DNA from: a virus
Virus record (IMG/VR): IMGVR_UViG_3300049783_000694
Coordinates: 1 to 24,796 of that record
Reading direction: 5' to 3' (one strand)
Length of the DNA stretch: 24,796 bases
This document shows, piece by piece, positions 1-7,042 of this stretch. Position 1 is the stretch's first letter; each line of letters begins with the position of its first letter. A program made the translations under genes and the position numbers. The notes beneath the pieces are model-generated. The model was not told the DNA's origin and did no database searches. It was given only the letters and a program-made list of their open reading frames with translations.

Positions 1-3000
1 ATCCACACGGTTGCCATGAAACAGTACCTCATCGTGGTTGTCGTGAGTGGCGAAACCAGAACGACGAGCGCCTGTTGCAAGGTTGTTTATGAAGTTTACA
101 CCACGGCTCGTACCTTCGGCACCAAAGCTATCTCCAGTTACAGTAAGACACATAGCTTCGCGCCCACCATGTGCGGAAGAGTTCACTACATCAAACTTGT
201 AGGTAGTGTTTGCTACAGCGATACCATAACTGGTCTGGGTGTTGTTGTCGCGATCAAGCATGGTCACAGTAGTGTTGTCGATAAGCCCTTCGATTACACC
301 TGCGGCCAGTATACCTTGGTGATCAAAGCCTGTGACGTCGCAGTCTCGCATAACAAGCTTCTCTGCGTTACCTACATGGATACCGCGATCACCATCGGTA
401 GCTCCATCAAACTGACCGGGTCCCCGTATACGGATACCATCAAACACGAGATCTGCCATAAAGCCGTTGTTACGTCGAATAAGGAGGTTGTTGCCCGTGT
501 CGATGTACGAGTCCTTGATAGGTGATACCAAGTGAATATTTGCGCCTACTGTCTTTGCCACCTTAACCCACTCACCTTTATGACCCTGACTAACACCCCC
601 ACTGTCGTAGTCTTCTTCGGTGAAATTTTCGTCGGTGCCAATATGTAACCACATACCATCTTCCATCAAAGCGGTGTAGTCCGTAGAGGAAACTGGGATA
701 ATTGTGTCACCTTTGTCCAAGTTACCAACGATTCCCATATTGCCACCAAGTGCTCCAACACGTTGCATCACACGTATGCCAGCACCATCAATAGTGTTCC
801 ACGGTGAAAAGTCTAACAATGCACCTGTCTCTTGGATCAGTCGAGCCTTGAGAGGGAGTATCAAGGAACCGTCAGTCCGAGCAGCGAACCCGTAGGTTAC
901 ACTACTTCCTATAGGACTGTTGATAACACCTTCACGACCCTCTGAGGCTGTTAGGAAGGCTTGCATACCTGTGTGAGAATCCGATGTACTTGAAACGTAG
1001 TCCGAAAGTTGAATATAGCGTTTAGCTAGGATCGTAGGCATTGAAAGCGGCGTTAGAACATCCGTCCACTCTGTCCAGCCACCATCGTAAGCACGCGCAG
1101 CAAGCTCAATTCCATCAGTACCTGCACTTTGACTTTTAATAATAAACTGTGCTCCACGGTTGCTACTACCAGCGAAACCCTGCCAACCTACTGCGCCCCT
1201 GTTGTCGAACGGGTCGTTTACTGGGTTCTGTGAGGAACTAGAGTGTCCTATGAAGCGGGTATCGAACCCAAAATCATTGTAGTCGTAATTCCCTGCTGTC
1301 CCGTAGTACGAATAAGCAACCGGTCCGGCACCCGCGACACTGGCAGTAACATCGGCAGTAACAATAGGTAATGTTGCAAAGGTGGAATCTCCGGCTACAG
1401 CCAGATCAAGAGTGATGGAAAGGTCACCAGTGATGTCAGCACCCGTGCTATTAGTATTAATCCGCTTTGAACCATAGTAGTTTAAGGTCGCTTCACCAGT
1501 GGCGCCGTTAAGTGTGATGTAATCTACTAACCCTGTATTACCAGCATTGGCGGATTGTATCTTAATAGCACCATCAGTCCCAAGGTTGCGGAGAAAAAGC
1601 GCGCCTGTGGCGGTACTAATATAAGCATTATTACCGTTGTGGAAGGCGGTCAGATCATTGCCCGTACCCAGATTTAGCACGCCATTGTCAGGGAGCGAGA
1701 TATTACCGGATACACCAAGATCGCCAGTGACGGTCGCTCCAGCAAAGGTAGGACTATCTGTAGTAGCAACACCTTGATTCAGAGCCTTTACGGCAGCTAT
1801 ATCAGTAAGTTCGCTATCCATAAGAGCGCCTGCAGCATGATCAAATGCCCAATTACTAGATATTGAGGTAGTAGTTGCCCCATTAACAGGTACGTCGTCT
1901 ATAGGTCTGAAGGTGTTAGACACAGCTTCGGTTGATACTCTACTTAGAATTAATTCTGATTTTGATACTACCGAAGTAAGTGCATCAGCGGTATCAGCAT
2001 TATCAAAGCCGCCGTATATATCAATGTAGTCTCCTGCTGACAATAGCATGATAGTATTGACCTTGATTGAGATGTCTCCGTAGGCCGAGCCTCGCGAGTA
2101 TGCGGTGCCGATAGTCTTTTCATCTAGAACACCGTTTTTTCGTGCTGCAAGTGTTCCTGTAATCCTGCTTGCGCCAGATTGTACAAAGAATACATTACAT
2201 AGAATTTGGTAATATCCTGTTTCAGATACAGTAACTCGTTCAGGGTTAGTAGAGTTGCTATGGGTGTAAATACTGTCCTTAGCATCTTCTACGTCCCAAC
2301 GTATAGGTTGAGGTGTTGTTCTGACATCTTCAGTAAGTATAGACTTTTCAAGGCGGATAGTTTGTAGTGTTAGAGCATCTGCGTCAAAAGCACTACCATT
2401 TAATGTTATACCCGCGCCGCCTGTATAGGTCGTGTTCGTGTAGTTAGCGGCATTAATGTTAGTAGCGCCTTGATTAGTAGTCCAGTCTATGTGCTCGTTA
2501 GCTACAAAACCTAATAGGTTATCATGGGTAACAATCGCCTCTATCTCACCTGCTGTTTGGTCGGCAGTAGCAGCCGGTTCTATGCCATCTAGTTTTGTAC
2601 CATCGGCAGCAACATCTCGACCATCAACCGTTCCGGTTACTGTTATGTTACCAGTGAAGTTAGCACCCGTGCTAGTGGTGGTGATCTTCTCTACACCGTA
2701 GTGCGACATTGAGGCTTCGCCGTTTGCACCGTTGGCTCGGAAGTAATCGACTACTCCCGTACCCGTGTTATCATCGGATTGTATTTTGACAACACCATCA
2801 GTCCCAAGGTTGCGGAGAAAAAGCGCGCCTGTGGCGTTATTAATGTAGCCATTAGAGCCGTTGTGGAAGGCGGTCATATCGTCGCCCGTACCCAACCTTA
2901 GCTCTGCACCATCAGGTAGTGAAATGTCACCAGAGACATTCAAGTCACCAGTTAAGTCGAACAGGCCCTCACTAAACACACCGACATCGGTATCGTGTGC

Positions 3001-6000
3001 CTTAATAGTGACTGTAGATGCTAGACCTCTTGACCAAAGCCTAACATCCGTTGGAGTTTCATCCCCGTCATTGTTGTTAGCGCGAATGTCTATATCATCC
3101 CCAGCATTAGCGGTGAAAATTACGGACTGTCCTACTTTTAGTAGTTGTATATTACCCTCGGTAGCAAGTTTACCAGAAGCTTTTATGTCACCAAAAGCTT
3201 CTAAACCAGCCTCGTCCAACTGCATTTTAGTTGCCGTGGAGTATGAAACACCAGCGGTCACCGCGCTGCCCAACTCGAAGGTCATGGTTGGGAGAGAGGT
3301 TAAGTCAGTGTTTACTACAATTCGGCCACCGTTGCCCAAGATATCTGGGATACCATTGGCATGGTTGAATGTAAGGTTTGCGTTACCCTGACCGTCGTTG
3401 ACTGTAAGAGCAACAGCCCCGCTACCTTGTCCTGCGATTATTGAAGAAGCAGATATATCTGACGCCCACTCAAGTTCGCCACTAGACCTGATTTTACCGC
3501 AAGAATTGACACCATCATTGCTGGTATTGACGGAGTTGTAGGTGAAGAATTCAAGACCGTGGGGGTCGCCATCTGTCCCGTCTTGGAAGGCAGCAATCAT
3601 TGCACGGCGGCGGCTGGTATTCGTTCCTGTAAAGGCCAAAGCACTAGACAAAACACCATCACCAAAAGCCGTGCTATTTTGACCCGAAAGTATTAGCGTG
3701 GCTTTTTCACCAGTAGCTACACCGTTTAGAGGACTAGGATTATCCCCACCGCGCACTTCGCCTACTGTCAAAATGCTATCTATTACTATATTACCGGATA
3801 CACCAAGATCGCCAGTGACGGTCGCTCCAGCAAAGGTAGGACTATCTGTAGTAGCAACACCTTGATTCAGAGCCTTTACAGCAGCTATATTAGTAAGCTC
3901 GCTATCCATTACTGCGCCTGCAGCGGTAACATTGATTGTGTCTGTTACGTCAGCAGCCGTTTCTATGCCATCTAGTTTTGTACCGTCGGTAGCAACATCA
4001 CGTCCATCAACTGTTCCAGTGACTGTTATGTTGCCAAAAGTGGCTAGGCCTGTGAACACAGCGGGACCGCTCACTTCTAGGGACTGATCATCCCCAATCA
4101 ATCTCATGACTTCAATAGTGTTGTTCGTGAAGTCAGACGGGTCATCGAACAATGCGATCGGGTCAGATGTGCTAACACCAAATACGAGGTCGGCCCTGCC
4201 AAAGGCATCTGCCGCCTGTAATTCTACGGAACCTCCAATACGACGACCAGAGCCGCCTGTAGAAGCATCACGGTTGTAGAACAAGAGTTCTCCGAGAACA
4301 TCACCCGCTGCACTCGTGCCACCCGCGATGCCAATCAGCATCCGACCAGCGGTGGTGTTGTCAATGGTATTGTATGTCTCTGTCCGCAGGATTGCTTCTG
4401 TGGAGTAGAAGGATGCGAGGTCAACGCCGTCTACCGTACCAGTGATGGCAAGGTTGCCAGTGATTGTCCCGCCAGTAAGCGGCAGTGCAGCATCAGCCGT
4501 TGAGCCTTGCGCAGCTGTTGCGTAGTTTGCCCCATCAAAAGCTTTGACCGCTGCAAGGTTGATAACTTCACTATCCATCAACGCGCCCGACGATGTGACA
4601 TTTGCGGTATCGGTTACGTTTGCCCCAGTCTCAATGCCTGATAGTTTAGTTTGTTCCGCGTCGCTAAACACGTTTGTGTTGGCATTACTTTCATAGGCTG
4701 TTTTGATCTGCGCCGCCGTTTGGTCAGCAGTTGCGGCTGTTTCGATTCCGGATAGCTTAGACTTCTCTTCGGTGAGAAAGCTGGCAGTCGTATTGACAAG
4801 AACAGTTGAGTGCGCCTGAACCGAAGAGCCAATGTCCGCATTCTGCAAGGCGCTGCCCGCAAGAGTTCCTTGTGCTGCGGTGGCGTAGTCAGCCGAATCA
4901 AACGCTTTAACTTGTGCAAGGTTCACCACCTCGCTGTCCATCAACGCACCCGCCGCCGTGACGTTGATCGCGTCGGTCACGTCAGCCGCCGTCTCGATAT
5001 TAGAAAGTTTGGTTTGTTCTGTATCAGTAAATGCGTTGGTGTTTGCGTTGCTCTCGTAGGTTGACTTGATCGCCGCTGCGTCTGCCGCAGGTTGGATAAT
5101 TGTCCACCCGCCCGCCGTCGCAGGGTTAGCCGCGTCCGCGATGAGTGTGTCACCCGCATTTAGATCAGTGGCGTAGAACGTACCTGCCACCGTGACAGCG
5201 TACATATCGCCGATAGCGACGCCAGTCGGGCTTGTATCCAGGTTTGGCGTGTTTGTTGCCGCGTCATACGAACCTTTGAAGGACACACCAGACGCGACGA
5301 CATTATCGACGTATGCTTTTACACTCTGCTGCGTCGGTACTTTGGTTGCCAAGTTTGAGGCCATCGTGTCTTCGTCGATGACAAAGTCCATGCCTGCTGT
5401 AGAGGTGTCGGCGGTTGCCACAACACCCGCCAGAGCAGAACCGTCGCCTGCAAAGTTAGTCGCCGTCACGGTTCCAGACACAGCAAGATCGCCAGTTACG
5501 GCTGCACCCGTGCTAGTGGTGGTGATCTTCTCTACACCGTAATGGAACATCGAAGCTTCGCCGTTTGCACCATTGGCTCGGAAGTAATCTACTATTCCCG
5601 TACCCGTGTTATCATCGGATTGTATTTTGACAACTCCGTCAACCGCGAAGTTGCGGATAAAGGTCGCGCCTGTGCCGTTATCAATGTAGCCATTAGAGCC
5701 GTTATGGAAGGCTTTCATGTCATTACCTGTGCCGAGCCTTAGCTGTTGGGTGTCAGGGAGTGAGATATCACCAGAGACATCAAGACTCCCAGTTACCGCA
5801 GCGCCTGCGCTAGTGGTGGTGAACCGCTCTGAACCATAGTAAGACATAGACGCTTGACCGTTTGCGCCGTTTGCTCGGAAGTAATCGGCTAATCCGCCCG
5901 CACCGTCGTCTGATACGATCTTAGTAGTACCATCAACCGCCCTGTTACGGATAAAAAGAGCGCCTGTTTCACTGTCTATATAAGAAGCAACCCCGTTGTG

Positions 6001-6990
6001 GAACGCTGATAGACCAGATGCGTCACCTAGTATTAGCATCGCGCCGTCGGGTAGTGAGAGATCACCGGACATATCAAGATTGCCTGTTATGTCTAAACCA
6101 CCGTTGGTTATATTCATTATCTCTGACGTGTTGTATGCGGTGTCAACGGTCACAGCGCTGCCTAACTGGAAGGTCATTTTTGGACCGGAAGTTGAATCAA
6201 CGTTTACAACAATTCGAGCACCATTACCTAGTACGTCTGGGATACCGTAGGCATGGTTGAATGTAAGGTTTGCGTTACCCTGACCGTCATTGACTGTAAG
6301 AGCAACAGCACCGCTGTCGTTCCCTGCCATAACCACATCTCCATAAAGGATGTCTGCAGTAACGTCTCCTGTGACAGTAAGATCACCGTTTATGCCAACA
6401 CCCGCGAATGTAGGACTGTCTGTAGTAGCAAGACCTTGATTCAGAGCCTTTACAGCAGCTATATCAGTTAGTTCGCTGTCCATTACAGCGCCCGCAGCAG
6501 TAACATTAACAGTATCAGTTACGTCAGCGCCTGCCTCAATTCCTAAGATTGTTCTGACCTGAGTCGCGCTTAAATCTTGGGGGTCGCCAGTGGTGCCTAG
6601 CGAACGGCCCTTGATGGTTTGTGTTGCCATATTTGCTAGTTTGGCATTATTAACAGCATTAGCAGCGATAGTCAATGCAGTTGCCCCGGTCACATCACCA
6701 GAGTGAGTTGCATTTGTGACTTTAGCATTATTCAGCACCACCGCGTCGTCCAAGTCGGTTAAAACTGATGAAAGAAAATCAGATGATGTATTAGTCAACG
6801 CAGAAGAATCTACGGCAAGATTATCTTCCGTGACTTCTTTTATAGTTACTATTGATTCGGCGCCATCATTCTTTTTAATGAATAAGTTGCCGTCAAATGT
6901 ATTGATCGCAACTTCACCCAACTCTAACTGAGCGGTCGTAGGAATATTCCCGTTTACTGCGCTTCTTTTTAATTTAATATTTGTAGTCAT
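1..6990 (-). CDS. Giant modular tail fibre/tailspike with beta-helix end (partial)
   Basis: I read the frame from ATG 6990 to base 1 and found no stop, so at least 2330 residues are encoded and the C-terminus lies outside. Residues 1-45 (IKLKRSAVNGNIPTTAQLEL, then a DGNLFIKKNDG segment) are a docking start shared in part with the 512-residue fibre. Next come duplicated linker modules (TKLDGIETAADVTDT, AAGAVMDSELT, ATTDSPTFAG) and repeated blocks with LRLGTGDDMTAFHNGSNGY. Residues about 1531-1686 look like a C1q/TNF-type jelly roll (RVTVSETGYYQILC, LAARKNGVLDE, MLLSAGDYIDIYGG). A pyocin-knob-like stretch with GGWTEWTDVL lies near 1885-1985. From about 1985 a tailspike start (YIQLSDYV) leads to parallel beta-helix turns (GIHVGNAEKLVMRDCDVTG, RSGFATHDNHDEVLFHGN) that run to the window edge. 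A receptor-binding or glycan-degrading tip is likely. AGAGGG precedes the start. Confidence 0.8.
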   Translation of the reverse strand, partial: MTTNIKLKRSAVNGNIPTTAQLELGEVAINTFDGNLFIKKNDGAESIVTIKEVTEDNLAVDSSALTNTSSDFLSSVLTDLDDAVVLNNAKVTNATHSGDVTGATALTIAANAVNNAKLANMATQTIKGRSLGTTGDPQDLSATQVRTILGIEAGADVTDTVNVTAAGAVMDSELTDIAAVKALNQGLATTDSPTFAGVGINGDLTVTGDVTADILYGDVVMAGNDSGAVALTVNDGQGNANLTFNHAYGIPDVLGNGARIVVNVDSTSGPKMTFQLGSAVTVDTAYNTSEIMNITNGGLDITGNLDMSGDLSLPDGAMLILGDASGLSAFHNGVASYIDSETGALFIRNRAVDGTTKIVSDDGAGGLADYFRANGANGQASMSYYGSERFTTTSAGAAVTGSLDVSGDISLPDTQQLRLGTGNDMKAFHNGSNGYIDNGTGATFIRNFAVDGVVKIQSDDNTGTGIVDYFRANGANGEASMFHYGVEKITTTSTGAAVTGDLAVSGTVTATNFAGDGSALAGVVATADTSTAGMDFVIDEDTMASNLATKVPTQQSVKAYVDNVVASGVSFKGSYDAATNTPNLDTSPTGVAIGDMYAVTVAGTFYATDLNAGDTLIADAANPATAGGWTIIQPAADAAAIKSTYESNANTNAFTDTEQTKLSNIETAADVTDAINVTAAGALMDSEVVNLAQVKAFDSADYATAAQGTLAGSALQNADIGSSVQAHSTVLVNTTASFLTEEKSKLSGIETAATADQTAAQIKTAYESNANTNVFSDAEQTKLSGIETGANVTDTANVTSSGALMDSEVINLAAVKAFDGANYATAAQGSTADAALPLTGGTITGNLAITGTVDGVDLASFYSTEAILRTETYNTIDNTTAGRMLIGIAGGTSAAGDVLGELLFYNRDASTGGSGRRIGGSVELQAADAFGRADLVFGVSTSDPIALFDDPSDFTNNTIEVMRLIGDDQSLEVSGPAVFTGLATFGNITVTGTVDGRDVATDGTKLDGIETAADVTDTINVTAAGAVMDSELTNIAAVKALNQGVATTDSPTFAGATVTGDLGVSGNIVIDSILTVGEVRGGDNPSPLNGVATGEKATLILSGQNSTAFGDGVLSSALAFTGTNTSRRRAMIAAFQDGTDGDPHGLEFFTYNSVNTSNDGVNSCGKIRSSGELEWASDISASSIIAGQGSGAVALTVNDGQGNANLTFNHANGIPDILGNGGRIVVNTDLTSLPTMTFELGSAVTAGVSYSTATKMQLDEAGLEAFGDIKASGKLATEGNIQLLKVGQSVIFTANAGDDIDIRANNNDGDETPTDVRLWSRGLASTVTIKAHDTDVGVFSEGLFDLTGDLNVSGDISLPDGAELRLGTGDDMTAFHNGSNGYINNATGALFLRNLGTDGVVKIQSDDNTGTGVVDYFRANGANGEASMSHYGVEKITTTSTGANFTGNITVTGTVDGRDVAADGTKLDGIEPAATADQTAGEIEAIVTHDNLLGFVANEHIDWTTNQGATNINAANYTNTTYTGGAGITLNGSAFDADALTLQTIRLEKSILTEDVRTTPQPIRWDVEDAKDSIYTHSNSTNPERVTVSETGYYQILCNVFFVQSGASRITGTLAARKNGVLDEKTIGTAYSRGSAYGDISIKVNTIMLLSAGDYIDIYGGFDNADTADALTSVVSKSELILSRVSTEAVSNTFRPIDDVPVNGATTTSISSNWAFDHAAGALMDSELTDIAAVKALNQGVATTDSPTFAGATVTGDLGVSGNISLPDNGVLNLGTGNDLTAFHNGNNAYISTATGALFLRNLGTDGAIKIQSANAGNTGLVDYITLNGATGEATLNYYGSKRINTNSTGADITGDLSITLDLAVAGDSTFATLPIVTADVTASVAGAGPVAYSYYGTAGNYDYNDFGFDTRFIGHSSSSQNPVNDPFDNRGAVGWQGFAGSSNRGAQFIIKSQSAGTDGIELAARAYDGGWTEWTDVLTPLSMPTILAKRYIQLSDYVSSTSDSHTGMQAFLTASEGREGVINSPIGSSVTYGFAARTDGSLILPLKARLIQETGALLDFSPWNTIDGAGIRVMQRVGALGGNMGIVGNLDKGDTIIPVSSTDYTALMEDGMWLHIGTDENFTEEDYDSGGVSQGHKGEWVKVAKTVGANIHLVSPIKDSYIDTGNNLLIRRNNGFMADLVFDGIRIRGPGQFDGATDGDRGIHVGNAEKLVMRDCDVTGFDHQGILAAGVIEGLIDNTTVTMLDRDNNTQTSYGIAVANTTYKFDVVNSSAHGGREAMCLTVTGDSFGAEGTSRGVNFINNLATGARRSGFATHDNHDEVLFHGNRVD
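1430..1707 (-). repeat. LGTG-AFHNG block, copy 4
   Basis: It encodes LNLGTGNDLTAFHNGNNAYI, FLRNLGTDGAIKIQSANAG and a diverged second half with LNGATGEATLNYYGSKRINT. DNA identity to copy 3 is high only around 1570-1615, which suggests patchy conversion between copies. Confidence 0.8.
1701..1821 (-). repeat. 121-bp repeat, copy 1 (giant fibre)
   Basis: This stretch matches 3789-3909 at a constant offset of 2088 bases with about three mismatches over 121 bases. It encodes the linker from AAGALMDSE-adjacent residues through ALNQGVATTDSPTFAG and ATVTGDLGVSGNI. A more diverged third relative lies at about 6360-6480. Near-identity at DNA level points to recent duplication or gene conversion inside the gene. 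Confidence 0.85.
2655..2928 (-). repeat. LGTG-AFHNG block, copy 3
   Basis: It encodes LRLGTGDDMTAFHNGSNGYI, FLRNLGTDGVVKIQSDDNTG and ASMSHYGVEKITTTS. It is near-identical in DNA to copy 2 over its downstream half. It also shares the AAGGTTGCGGAGAAAAAGCG segment (plus strand) with copy 4, so the copy looks like a patchwork of its sisters. Confidence 0.85.
3223..3435 (-). repeat. GAVALTVNDGQGN block, copy 2
   Basis: It encodes GAVALTVNDGQGNANLTFNH, GIPDILGNGGRIVVN and MTFELGSAVT. DNA identity to copy 1 is highest in the first 80 bases of the coding sense and falls off downstream, where the DNA differs but the protein pattern stays. Confidence 0.85.
3789..3909 (-). repeat. 121-bp repeat, copy 2 (giant fibre)
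   Basis: Partner of 1701-1821 with about three base differences. It also encodes ALNQGVATTDSPTFAG and ATVTGDLGVSGNI. In this copy the module is followed by different downstream sequence (IVIDSILTVGEVRGG), so the repeat marks a joint between otherwise unlike segments. Confidence 0.85.
5496..5769 (-). repeat. LGTG-AFHNG block, copy 2
   Basis: It matches copy 3 at 2655-2928 at a constant offset of 2841 bases, including a 38-base exact run beginning at 5504 and 2663 and a long near-exact stretch around the TGTTATCATCGGATTGTATT segment. It encodes LRLGTGNDMKAFHNGSNGYI and GANGEASMFHYGVEKITTTS. Confidence 0.85.
5785..6063 (-). repeat. LGTG-AFHNG block, copy 1
   Basis: First of four blocks of about 92-98 residues with the order SLPD, LxLG, AFHNG, YID, TGALFIRN, a DYFRANGANG segment and TTTSAGAAVTG. 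This copy is the most diverged in its first half (GAMLILGDASG). It is followed directly by copy 2, so the two form a tandem pair. The block resembles the GNDLxIYHDGSNSYI modules of many fibre proteins and is probably a trimeric shaft segment. Confidence 0.8.
6112..6330 (-). repeat. GAVALTVNDGQGN block, copy 1
   Basis: About 73 residues with GAVALTVNDGQGNANLTFNH, GIPDVLGNGARIVVN and MTFQLGSAVT. The plus-strand stretch GGCATGGTTGAATGTAAGGT and its flank is shared almost without change with copy 2 at 3223-3435. It is probably another fibre-shaft or small globular module. Confidence 0.85.
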
Positions 6991-7003
6991 ATGACCCTCT
7001 TAT

Positions 7004-7011
7004 TTTTTATA
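7004..7011 (-). promoter_or_regulatory. Weak late promoter-like box before the giant fibre gene
   Basis: The minus strand reads TATAAAAA, one base off TATAAATA, 13 bases before the ATG at 6990 and partly inside the 52-base gap that follows the 512-residue fibre. Spacing to the start is the same as at the 8834 box. It overlaps by one base the palindrome at 7011-7032. The gap is very AT-rich, so chance is a fair alternative. Confidence 0.25.
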
Positions 7012-7032
7012 TCTTTTATATATATAAAAGAT
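7011..7032. repeat. Perfect 22-bp AT-rich palindrome between two fibre genes
   Basis: The 22 bases form a perfect inverted repeat: an ATCTTTTATAT arm meeting its complement with no loop bases. It lies just after the stop of the 512-residue gene and before the giant fibre gene. As RNA it could form only a weak hairpin, with no following T-run on the minus strand, so it is not a convincing terminator. It could be a protein-binding site, an RNA processing site or part of a promoter region. Confidence 0.6.
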
Positions 7033-7042
7033 CTCTTTAATA

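Noticed and set aside
16-525. Plus-strand open frame of 169 codons
   Set aside because: It is antisense to the beta-helix end of the giant fibre, has no ribosome site or recognisable motif, and its composition is what the complement of a repetitive Gly/Thr/Asn-rich gene gives.
4614-5159. Minus-strand open frames of 101 and 60 codons in another frame
   Set aside because: They lie inside the GC-rich repeats of the giant fibre, are Arg- and Thr-rich out-of-frame readings, and stop-free frames are expected in GC-rich DNA.
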